In this document: positions 1-6,460 of the stretch, piece by piece
Layout of the letters: each line of letters begins with the position of its first letter
How positions within the stretch are numbered: position 1 is the first letter of the stretch
Source of the DNA: Acetobacteraceae bacterium
GTDB lineage: Bacteria > Pseudomonadota > Alphaproteobacteria > Acetobacterales > Acetobacteraceae
NCBI GenBank assembly: GCA_947476855.1
Contig: CANJSR010000174.1
Coordinates: 1 to 9,321, forward strand
Direction of reading: 5' to 3'
Length of the DNA stretch: 9,321 nucleotides
Made by a program: the position numbers and the translations under genes
The notes under the pieces: generated by a model
The model's input: the letters and a program-made list of their open reading frames with translations, nothing else
Databases searched by the model: none
What the model was told of the DNA's origin: nothing

Positions 1-1
1 C

Positions 2-547
2 ACGCCCGTCGTGTCCGACCCTTTCAACGTCGCCGCCGGCACGCCGGCCGGACCCGTCACCGGCGGTCCCGCCGTGACCAAGCCGGCCTTCGTCGAACAG
101 GTCGTACAGAGATACCTGGAAGCCCAGTTCGAGGTCGTGCTCGGCAACTCGTCCAACACCCTGCGCCAGGCGCGCTACGCCCAGAGGCAGTTGCCCAACG
201 TCACGAACTGGTACTCGGTGATCGCCGACCGTCCGCTGGCCAACGTCATCCAGACCGTCCTCGGCCTGCCGACCAGCTTCGCCATGCTGAACGTCGACCA
301 GCAGGCAAGCGCCCTTTCAAAGAAGATGAAGCTCGAGGATTTCAAGGACCCTGCGAAACTTGAGAAGATGCTGACCCGCTTCATCACGATGGCGGAGATG
401 AACACCAACACGCAGAGCACCGCGGTGACGCTGCTGGATACCTACCGCTCGACCGGCATCGTCAACCTGAACCTGTCGTCGGGTTCGTCCGACAGCTTCT
501 CCAGCTCATCCAGCGCGGCGCTCGTCATGAGCACCGCCTGGCGCTGA
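2..547 (+). CDS. DUF1217 family flagellar protein, C-terminal part (5' end cut by window edge)
   Basis: The frame is open to the left edge, so the N-terminus is missing. A GTG at 11 is in frame, but it has no ribosome binding site and the frame stays open upstream of it, so it is probably internal. The visible part (about 180 residues) looks like the second half of the DUF1217 family. Seen from the GTG: a helix with FVEQVVQRYLEAQFEV (about residues 27-42), then NWYSVIADRPL, the hallmark segment VLGLPTSFAMLNVDQQ (about 83-98), and EDFKDPAKLEKMLTRF. A low-complexity serine-rich tail (about 156-169) follows. Proteins of this family are encoded in alphaproteobacterial flagellar clusters, but their molecular role is not established; the serine tail suggests nothing specific. 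The 3' end overlaps the 3' end of minus-strand fliI by 42 bp. Family assignment is by motif memory and is fairly secure; function is unknown. Confidence 0.82.
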   Translation, partial: TPVVSDPFNVAAGTPAGPVTGGPAVTKPAFVEQVVQRYLEAQFEVVLGNSSNTLRQARYAQRQLPNVTNWYSVIADRPLANVIQTVLGLPTSFAMLNVDQQASALSKKMKLEDFKDPAKLEKMLTRFITMAEMNTNTQSTAVTLLDTYRSTGIVNLNLSSGSSDSFSSSSSAALVMSTAWR

Positions 548-1933
548 GTCGTCCCGCCGATCGGTCGCGCGCCGCCGCGGGGTGCGGCCGATCCCGACAA
601 CCTCCGCCAGCTTCGCGAACGAGTCCGCGGCTTCCGCCCGTTCATCCACGTCCTGGCCCAGGAAGCGATCGAACTCCGGCTGCGCGTGGATCGCCCGATC
701 GACCATCGGGTCGGACCCGGTGCGGTAGACGCCCAGGCGGATCATCTCCGCCATGTTGTCATACGCGCCCAGCACCCGCCGAGCCTCTGACAGCAGCGCA
801 TTTTCCTCCGCCGAATGGCAACGTGGCAGGGATCGGCTGACCGAACGGAGGATGTTGATCGCGGGCCAACGCCCGGCCTCCCCGATCTTGCGGTCCAGCA
901 CGAGATGCCCGTCCAGGATGCCGCGCACGGCGTCGGCGACCGGTTCGTCGTGATCGTCGCCGTCAACAAGAACCGTGAACAGGGCGGTGATGTCGCCCTC
1001 TCCCTCCGGCCCCGGGCCCGCGCGTTCCAGCAGGGCGGGGAGTTCGGTGAAGACCGATGGGGTGTAGGAACGGGCCGTCGCGGGTTCGCCCGCCGCCAGT
1101 CCGATTTCGCGCTGGGCGTGGGCGAGGCGGGTGACGCTGTCCAGAAGACAAAGCACCTGCTTGCCCTGCCCCCGAAACCACTCCGCCACGGTCAAAGTCG
1201 CCTGCGCCGCTCGTCTGCGGGCAAGGGCTGGCTGGTCGGAGGTGGCAACGACCACCACGGCGCGGGCACGTCCGGCCTCGCCCAGGGTGGCTTCCAGGAA
1301 TTCCCGCACTTCGCGGCCGCGCTCGCCGATCAGGCCGACGACGATGACATCAGCCGAGACGAAGCGGGCGAGCATCCCCATCAGCGTGGATTTGCCCACG
1401 CCGGATGCTGCGAAAATGCCCATGCGCTGACCCTGGCAGAGGGGGACGAAGGTATCCAGCGCGCGCAGGCCGGTTTCGAGCCTTTTGCCGATCAGCTTGC
1501 GGTTGAAGGCCGGGGGCGCGACGCGGCGCAGCGGCATGGCGACAGAGCCCTGGGGCAAAGGTCCCTTGCCGTCGACCGGTTCTCCCAGCCCGTCGATGAC
1601 GCGGCCGAGCCAGGCGGCGCAGGGGTAGAGGGCGGGGGATTGGTCGAGGGTGACTCGCGCGCCCACCGCTAGTCCGTCGGCCGGGCCTTCCGGCATTACG
1701 GTGACGCGATCGCCCGCGAAGGCGACGACCTCTCCGGGCAAGGTGCCGCGTGCGCCTTCTACAAGGACTCGGTCACCCACGCCGATATTGCGGCCAAAGC
1801 CGGAAACGGTGAGGGCGACACCGCGGGCGGAGTCGAGGTGGCCCCAGCGTTCAACGCGGGGGACACGACGGAGGCGGGCTGCGAGGTCCTGAAACTGGCC
1901 GACAGCCGGATGGGGCGCGTTCTGCGAAAACAT
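506..1933 (-). CDS. fliI: Flagellum-specific export ATPase FliI
   Basis: FliI is the cytoplasmic ATPase of the flagellar type III export apparatus. It forms a hexamer below the FlhA ring and helps unload chaperone-bound substrates. Numbering from the ATG at 1933 (475 residues): an F1-type beta-barrel domain (about 20-100), Walker A GIFAASGVGKST at 172-183 with the P-loop lysine at 181, GERGREV at 203-209 whose first Glu matches the catalytic base of the family, and Walker B VLCLLD near 260-265 followed by SVTRLAHAQREIG. The C-terminal helical domain ends near residue 448. A basic, Arg-rich tail of about 27 residues follows, and its last 13 codons overlap the DUF1217 gene. In-frame alternatives are ATG 1951 (+6 residues) and TTG 1969 (+12). 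None has a clear ribosome binding site. I prefer 1933 because the codons between 1951 and 1933 (GCT, ATT, TCT, GTT) are unlike the rest of the gene. The gene is divergent from flgB. FliI, rather than a virulence SctN, is chosen from the flagellar context. FliH and FliJ are not adjacent. Confidence 0.96.
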   Translation of the reverse strand: MFSQNAPHPAVGQFQDLAARLRRVPRVERWGHLDSARGVALTVSGFGRNIGVGDRVLVEGARGTLPGEVVAFAGDRVTVMPEGPADGLAVGARVTLDQSPALYPCAAWLGRVIDGLGEPVDGKGPLPQGSVAMPLRRVAPPAFNRKLIGKRLETGLRALDTFVPLCQGQRMGIFAASGVGKSTLMGMLARFVSADVIVVGLIGERGREVREFLEATLGEAGRARAVVVVATSDQPALARRRAAQATLTVAEWFRGQGKQVLCLLDSVTRLAHAQREIGLAAGEPATARSYTPSVFTELPALLERAGPGPEGEGDITALFTVLVDGDDHDEPVADAVRGILDGHLVLDRKIGEAGRWPAINILRSVSRSLPRCHSAEENALLSEARRVLGAYDNMAEMIRLGVYRTGSDPMVDRAIHAQPEFDRFLGQDVDERAEAADSFAKLAEVVGIGRTPRRRATDRRDDSAPGGAHDERRAG

Positions 1934-2103
1934 AACAGAGTGAATAGCCATGCCGTGTGCCGCAGGCAAGCAATTTCGCGGTGATGGCTGCTGGGTGTCC
2001 CCCGGCTGGTCCGAAAAATTTATGCGAAAATGTGTGGACGCGCAAAATGGTTGGCATTATGGAGTTTCGCAGACGCCACCCATCGCAAGAACTGCGAACC
2101 GAG
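1934..2103. promoter_or_regulatory. Divergent fliI / flgB control region
   Basis: This is the only non-coding stretch between the divergent fliI gene and the flgB operon, so the promoters of both are expected here. It contains a marked AT-rich patch (about 2011-2034) in otherwise GC-rich DNA, with two near-repeats, CCGAAAAAT and GCGAAAATG, at 2011-2019 and 2024-2032. I looked for a sigma-54 -24/-12 element (GG and GC with 10 bases between them) and for a sigma-28 box, and found no convincing match. On the minus strand TTGCGC followed about 16 bases later by ATAAAT resembles a weak housekeeping promoter, but the match is too poor to call. The region is inferred from gene arrangement and base composition, not from a recognised motif. 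Confidence 0.4.
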
Positions 2104-2523
2104 ATGCTGGATCGAATCGACCTTTTCCGCCTGGCGGATTCCCGTCTGCGCTACCTGTCCGACCGGCAGGCGGTGATCGCGCGCAATATCGCCAATGCGG
2201 ATACGCCGCACTATGCGGCCCGTGATCTCTCTCGGTTCTCATTCGACAGCGCCCTGACCAACAGGGCGACGGCCGACGCCGCTCGGCCCGTGACCCTGGC
2301 GCGCACCTCCGCCTCCCATATCGATCTGCCGACCTCCGGGGCGCCTGGCGCCAAGTCCGGCAAGGCCGCCCGCGCCTACAGCGAGGACATCTCCGGCAAC
2401 AAGGTCTCGCTGGAGGAGCAGATGGTGAAGGCAGCGGACACCATGAACGCGTTTTCGCTGGCATCCTCCGCCTATGCGAAAAGCATTGCCATCATGAAGC
2501 TCAGTATCGGAAGTAATCGATGA
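2104..2523 (+). CDS. flgB: Flagellar proximal rod protein FlgB
   Basis: FlgB is one of the rod subunits that cross the periplasm between the MS ring and the hook; it is exported through the flagellar gate. From ATG 2104 the product has 139 residues, the usual size. The N-terminal rod motif is clear: ARNIANADTPHYAARD at 26-41. A short variable middle, rich in Ala and Thr, follows, and then the C-terminal rod helix SGNKVSLEEQMVKAADTMN at 97-115. The start is uncertain: in-frame ATGs at 2059 and 2047 would add 15 or 19 residues, and a weak GGA-containing site stands 8 bases before 2047. I chose 2104 because typical FlgB proteins begin a few residues before the DLF/L segment and because codons upstream have mixed third positions. 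It is the first gene of the plus-strand operon; its TGA overlaps the ATG of flgC (ATGA at 2520-2523), which suggests translational coupling. Confidence 0.93.
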   Translation: MLDRIDLFRLADSRLRYLSDRQAVIARNIANADTPHYAARDLSRFSFDSALTNRATADAARPVTLARTSASHIDLPTSGAPGAKSGKAARAYSEDISGNKVSLEEQMVKAADTMNAFSLASSAYAKSIAIMKLSIGSNR

Positions 2524-2960
2524 GCCTGCTCTCCCCCATTTCCAGCCAGGGGCCTTTTGCCCAGGCGATGGCCACCGCCGCGTCGGCCATGCGCACGCAG
2601 TCGACCCGCCTGCGTCTTGTCGCCGAGAATCTGGCCAACGCGAACTCCACCGCCGCCGTCCTCGGTGGCGACCCGTATCGCCGCAAGACCATGACGTTCG
2701 AGGAAACCATCGACCGTTCCACCGGCGCCGCGCTGGTGCGTCCTGGTCGGATCGGGGTCGACCAATCGGCGTTCCGGTCGGCGCACGACCCGTCGCATCC
2801 GGCCGCCAACCAGGACGGCTATGTCAGCCTGCCCAACGTGTCCGAGCTGATCGAGGTCGCGGACATGCGGGAAGCGCAACGGTCCTACGAGGCGAACCTC
2901 GCGGTGATGAACCAGGCGCGGACCATGATCAACAAGACACTCGACATCCTGAGGGCTTGA
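2520..2960 (+). CDS. flgC: Flagellar proximal rod protein FlgC
   Basis: FlgC is the second proximal rod subunit, stacked with FlgB and FlgF between FliE and the distal rod. The product has 146 residues, close to the family norm. The rod motif RLRLVAENLANANST is at 30-44. The FlgC-specific middle segment is PSHPAANQDGYVSLPNV at 91-107, and the C-terminal coiled-coil helix runs from about 108 to 145 and includes DMREAQRSYEANLAVMNQAR. The start codon overlaps the flgB stop, and a GGAAG ribosome binding site (2509-2513) lies six bases upstream inside flgB. Only four bases separate its stop from fliE. Nothing unusual is visible; the conserved ends are intact. Confidence 0.96.
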   Translation: MSLLSPISSQGPFAQAMATAASAMRTQSTRLRLVAENLANANSTAAVLGGDPYRRKTMTFEETIDRSTGAALVRPGRIGVDQSAFRSAHDPSHPAANQDGYVSLPNVSELIEVADMREAQRSYEANLAVMNQARTMINKTLDILRA

Positions 2961-2964
2961 AACA

Positions 2965-3267
2965 ATGACCGTACTGACCGCCATTTCCTCCGTCGGCCAG
3001 GCCGCCGAGGCCTTCCGCACGTCGCGCACCAGCGCCCCGGCCGCCGGTGGCGCCGACTTCGGTTCCATGCTGGGCAACGCCGCGCGCGGCGCGCTCGACA
3101 CGATGCACCGCGCCGAACAGGTGACCGCCAACGGCCTGGCTGGCACCGCCGATACGCAGAGCGTGGTGCAGACCCTCTCCAGCGCCGAACTGACGATGCA
3201 GACCGTGGTGGCGGTGCGCGACAAGGTTCTTGGCGCCTACAACGAAGTCATGCGTATGAACATTTAA
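2965..3267 (+). CDS. fliE: Flagellar hook-basal body complex protein FliE
   Basis: FliE is a small exported protein that joins the MS ring and the FliP/FliR gate to the base of the rod, and it is needed before rod subunits can assemble. The product has 100 residues, typical for the family. The N-terminal third is variable and Ala/Thr/Ser-rich. The conserved part begins near DFGSMLGNA (about 31-39). The C-terminal signature SSAELTMQTVVAVRDK is at 72-87 and the protein ends in GAYNEVMRMNI, matching the usual AYQEIMRMxI ending. A GAGGG ribosome binding site (2951-2955) sits inside the end of flgC. Its place directly after flgBC is the classic order for these three rod-base genes. Confidence 0.95.
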   Translation: MTVLTAISSVGQAAEAFRTSRTSAPAAGGADFGSMLGNAARGALDTMHRAEQVTANGLAGTADTQSVVQTLSSAELTMQTVVAVRDKVLGAYNEVMRMNI

Positions 3268-3293
3268 GCACGGCAGCGGCGGGAAGATCGACC

Positions 3294-3557
3294 ATGAACG
3301 AGGGCGACGTCATCGAAGTGCTGCGCGGCGGTTTCTACGCCGTGCTGATCGTCACCGGCCCGGCGCTGCTCGCGGCCCTGGTCAGCGGGCTGATCGTCAG
3401 CGTGCTGCAGGCGCTGACGCAGGTGCAGGAGATGACGCTCTCCAACATCCCCAAGATCTTCATCACGCTGCTGGCGACGATGTTCTCCCTGCCACTCGGT
3501 TTCGCGGCCATGCGCGCCTTCATGGATCAGATCATTCAGATCGTCGTTGGCATCTGA
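3294..3557 (+). CDS. fliQ: Flagellar export gate protein FliQ
   Basis: FliQ is a small inner-membrane protein. Several copies wrap the FliP-FliR core of the flagellar export gate. The product has 87 residues with two hydrophobic hairpin helices (about 14-38 and 52-80). The family signature between them is clear: GLIVSVLQALTQVQEMTLS followed by NIPK (about 32-54). A GGGAAG ribosome binding site (3281-3286) precedes the ATG by seven bases. The gap after fliE (26 bp) is the longest inside the operon, but I see no terminator or promoter in it. Length and motif leave little doubt. The virulence homologue SctS is excluded by the flagellar context. Confidence 0.95.
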   Translation: MNEGDVIEVLRGGFYAVLIVTGPALLAALVSGLIVSVLQALTQVQEMTLSNIPKIFITLLATMFSLPLGFAAMRAFMDQIIQIVVGI

Positions 3558-3562
3558 AATCC

Positions 3563-3569
3563 CGGGGGA
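3563..3569 (+). promoter_or_regulatory. Ribosome binding site fixing the GTG start of flhA
   Basis: The purine run CGGGGGA ends nine bases before the GTG at 3579. The next in-frame ATG, at 3621, has no such site upstream, so this element supports GTG 3579 as the flhA start. Confidence 0.6.
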
Positions 3570-3578
3570 TGTGACGTC

Positions 3579-5681
3579 GTGTCAGGCACCTTGAAATCAC
3601 TGAACGGCCCGGTCAGTTTCATGGACCGACTGAACCGCGGCCTGCGGCATCAGGACATGATGTTCGCCGCCGCGCTGATCCTGCTCGTTGCGGTGCTGGT
3701 ACTGCCGACGCCGTCCTGGATCGTCGATGTCGGGCTGTCCGCGTCCATCACCCTGTCTGTCCTGATCCTGATGGTGGCGATCTGGATCGAAAAGCCGCTC
3801 GACTTCTCCAGCTTCCCCACCGTTCTGCTGGTCGCCACGCTGCTGCGGCTCGCGCTGAACCTGGCCACTACACGCCTGATCCTCGCGCACGGCCATCAGG
3901 GTCTGGACGCCGCCGGGTCCGTCATCCATGGCTTCTCCGCCTTCGTCGTCGGTGGAGACTTCGTCATCGGCGTGGTCGTGTTCGCCATCCTGATCGTCAT
4001 CAACTTCATGGTCATCACCAAGGGTGCCGGCCGCATCGCGGAAGTCGCGGCCCGGTTCAGCCTCGATGCGATGCCAGGCAAGCAGATGGCGATCGACGCG
4101 GAACTCGGCGCTGGGTCCATAACCGACGACGAAGCCCGCCGCCGCCGCAAGGAACTGGAGGAGGAAAGCTCCTTCTTCGGCGCGATGGACGGTGCGTCCA
4201 AGTTCGTCCGCGGCGACGCGATCGCGGCCATCATCATTACGCTGGTGAACTGCGTCGGCGGCATGGTCATCGGCGCGCTGCGGCACGGCCTGAGCATCGG
4301 TGAGGCCGCGGCGCTCTACACCACGCTGACCATCGGCGACGGCATCGTCAGCCAGATCCCCGCGCTGATCGTCAGCCTCGGCGCCGGCATGCTCGTCTCC
4401 AAGGGCTCGGTCCATGGCTCGACCGACCAGGCGTTCATCGGGCAGTTGGGTGGGCACGCCAAGCCGCTGTTCCTCGCCGCCGGCCTGGTCGGCCTGTTCG
4501 CCCTGCTGCCGGGCCTGCCTTTCCTGCCCTTCGCCGTGCTGTCGGCCATCGCCGCCGGCGGCGCCTGGATGGTGACGCGCACCGCCAAGACCAAGCGCGA
4601 TGCCGGGGAAGACGCTACCCGCAGCGCCGCCGCCGGCGCCGCCAACAAGGAAGAGCCGATCGCCGAACTGATGCGGATCGACGATATCCGGATCGAGCTC
4701 GGCATGGGCCTCGTGCCCCTGACGTCGGGCGCGAATGGCGGCGTGACCGAGAAGATCCGGAAGCTCCGCCGCTCCATCGCGCTGGACTACGGGTTCCTGC
4801 TGCCGGCGGTGCGGATCAAGGACAACATGGATCTGGCGCCGGGCGAATACTCCCTGCAAATCCAGGGTGTCGAGGTTGCACGTGAAACCATGGTGCCACA
4901 CAAGCTCATGGCCTTCTCCCCCGACGGAAAGCCGCTGACCATCGCTGGTGAGGATGCGCGCGAACCGTCCTTCCGTATCCCCGCCCGCTGGATCGAACCC
5001 AACCAACGCCAGGAAGCGGCGGTCATGGGGCTGACGGTGGTTGAGGTTGAAACCGTCCTGACAACCCATCTGTCGGAAACGGTGAAGTCGAACATGAGCC
5101 AGCTCATGTCCTACGCCGCCACGCAGAAGCTGCTGACCGGTCTGGCGCCTGAACACCAGAAGCTGGTTCAGGATCTGGTCCCCGGCCTGGTGAGCATGAG
5201 CATCGTGCAGAAGGTCCTGGCCGGTCTGCTGGCGGAACGGATCTCCATCCGTCATCTGCCGTTGGTGCTGGAAGCGATGCACGAGGCCGCCGGCACCACC
5301 CGCAACGTTCGCCTGATGACGGAACATGTGCGCGCCCGCCTCGCCCTGCAAATCTGCAAGGCCGTCACCGGACCCGATGGCTTCATCGCCGTGATGCCGC
5401 TGTCGCCGGAGTGGGAGCGGGAGATCAACGAGGCGATCATCGCCGATGGCGACCAGCGCAGCTTCGTGCTCGCGCCGTCCCGGGTGCAGGAATTCGTTCA
5501 GGCCGCTCGTGCGAAACTGGCCGCTGCGTCTGGACGCGGCGTATGGCCAACCATCCTGACAAGCGCCGAGGCCCGTCCCTTCGTTCGTGCCCTGGTGGAG
5601 CGGATCAATCCGACGATCGCGATCCTGTCGCACGCCGAAATCCATCCGCACAGCCGCCTCCGCACCATCGACCAGATTTGA
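3579..5681 (+). CDS. flhA: Flagellar export gate protein FlhA
   Basis: FlhA is the large inner-membrane component of the flagellar export gate. Its cytoplasmic domain forms a nonameric ring that docks chaperone-substrate complexes, and its membrane part takes part in proton-driven export. The product has 700 residues, normal for the family. The N-terminal half has about eight membrane segments (from about 27 to 332). Between them lies the conserved cytoplasmic FHIPEP loop: RFSLDAMPGKQMAIDAELGA at 159-178, then EEESSFFGAMDGASKFVRGD at 194-213, ending in the Asp implicated in proton use. GDGIVSQIPALIVSLGAG (253-270) is also conserved. A low-complexity Ala-rich linker (about 333-360) leads to the soluble domain (about 361-700), with SLQIQGVEVARE, RWIEPNQRQEA and VEVETVLTTHLSE. 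GTG 3579 is chosen for its ribosome binding site. The gene sits between fliQ (21 bp upstream) and fliR (4 bp downstream). Confidence 0.97.
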   Translation: MSGTLKSLNGPVSFMDRLNRGLRHQDMMFAAALILLVAVLVLPTPSWIVDVGLSASITLSVLILMVAIWIEKPLDFSSFPTVLLVATLLRLALNLATTRLILAHGHQGLDAAGSVIHGFSAFVVGGDFVIGVVVFAILIVINFMVITKGAGRIAEVAARFSLDAMPGKQMAIDAELGAGSITDDEARRRRKELEEESSFFGAMDGASKFVRGDAIAAIIITLVNCVGGMVIGALRHGLSIGEAAALYTTLTIGDGIVSQIPALIVSLGAGMLVSKGSVHGSTDQAFIGQLGGHAKPLFLAAGLVGLFALLPGLPFLPFAVLSAIAAGGAWMVTRTAKTKRDAGEDATRSAAAGAANKEEPIAELMRIDDIRIELGMGLVPLTSGANGGVTEKIRKLRRSIALDYGFLLPAVRIKDNMDLAPGEYSLQIQGVEVARETMVPHKLMAFSPDGKPLTIAGEDAREPSFRIPARWIEPNQRQEAAVMGLTVVEVETVLTTHLSETVKSNMSQLMSYAATQKLLTGLAPEHQKLVQDLVPGLVSMSIVQKVLAGLLAERISIRHLPLVLEAMHEAAGTTRNVRLMTEHVRARLALQICKAVTGPDGFIAVMPLSPEWEREINEAIIADGDQRSFVLAPSRVQEFVQAARAKLAAASGRGVWPTILTSAEARPFVRALVERINPTIAILSHAEIHPHSRLRTIDQI

Positions 5682-5685
5682 TCCC

Positions 5686-6447
5686 ATGGCACAGTTGACC
5701 CTGTCCGGCTGGTTCACCCTTGAACTGTTCCAGGTGCTGCTGGTCTTCGTCCGGGTCAGCGCCGCAATGATGCTGCTGCCGGGATTTGGCGAACCCGCGG
5801 TCCCGGTCCGCATCCGGGTGCTGACCGGCCTCGCCATCGGTGCCGCGCTGACACCCACCATCGCGGGCCTGCCGGACGCCGTTCCGAACGCCGCCGGTGT
5901 CCTGATCGGCACGCTGGCCGAGGCGCTGAACGGCCTTCTGCTGGGCGTCCTGTGCCGGACGTTGATTTCAGCGGTCACCACCGCCGGCCAGATCATCAGC
6001 ATGAACATCGGCATGACCAACATCTTCGCCGCCGGAGTCTCCATGGACCAGTCGGCGACGATCGGCGCCGTGATCTACGCAGGGGTCATCGCGATCCTGT
6101 TTGCCTCGGGCGGCCACCACATGATGCTGCGCGGACTGGCCGAGAGCTACGACCTCCTGCCACCGGCCCAGTTTCCCAACGCGGCCATCAGCGCCAAGGT
6201 CGTGGTCGCGGCAGGTGCGAAGGCACTGCGCCTGGCCACACAGATCGCGCTGCCGTTCCTGCTGCTCGCGCTGCTGTTCAATGCCGCGCTGGCCGTCATT
6301 AACCGCGCGCTGCCGGCGATCCCGCTGTTCATGCTCGCCAATCCCGTCCTTGTCGTTCTCGGCCTCTATCTGCTCGCCGCGACGATGCCGGGCATCCTGG
6401 ACCCGGGTCTCGCCGATTGGCCGGACATCATGGGCCTGCTGCACTAG
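5686..6447 (+). CDS. fliR: Flagellar export gate protein FliR
   Basis: FliR is an inner-membrane protein that, with FliP and FliQ, forms the helical core of the export gate through which rod, hook and filament subunits pass. The product has 253 residues, as expected, and is very hydrophobic with about six membrane-entering segments. Conserved marks are LLPGFGEPAVPVRIRV (30-45), GMTNIFAAGVSMDQS near 109-123, the GGHHMMLRGLAESYDLLP block at 142-159, and NRALPAIPLFMLANPV at 206-221. I chose ATG 5686, four bases after the flhA stop; the frame is open further upstream inside flhA but has no family resemblance there. No clear ribosome binding site is present, so translation is probably coupled to flhA. 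It ends in TAG, 13 bp before flhB. Confidence 0.95.
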   Translation: MAQLTLSGWFTLELFQVLLVFVRVSAAMMLLPGFGEPAVPVRIRVLTGLAIGAALTPTIAGLPDAVPNAAGVLIGTLAEALNGLLLGVLCRTLISAVTTAGQIISMNIGMTNIFAAGVSMDQSATIGAVIYAGVIAILFASGGHHMMLRGLAESYDLLPPAQFPNAAISAKVVVAAGAKALRLATQIALPFLLLALLFNAALAVINRALPAIPLFMLANPVLVVLGLYLLAATMPGILDPGLADWPDIMGLLH

Positions 6448-6460
6448 TCCCGAGGAACGC

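Noticed and set aside
815..1672. A 285-codon plus-strand open frame opposite fliI
   Set aside because: It is antisense to the conserved ATPase core, has no ribosome binding site or family resemblance, and is compositionally a shadow of fliI.
2041..2075. Possible sigma-54 promoter upstream of flgB (TTGGCA near 2050)
   Set aside because: TTGGCA is present, but no GC dinucleotide follows at the required 10-base distance; the nearest GC is 14 bases on. The spacing rules it out as a standard -24/-12 element.
2472..3224. A 250-codon minus-strand open frame opposite flgC and fliE
   Set aside because: It covers the conserved rod genes on the other strand and has no recognisable motif; a codon-bias shadow.
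3597..6044. An 815-codon open frame on the minus strand opposite flhA and fliR
   Set aside because: It lies antisense to two clearly conserved genes. Its product is low-complexity, rich in Asp, Gly, Gln, Arg and His, with no recognisable domain. Long antisense frames are common in GC-rich genes.
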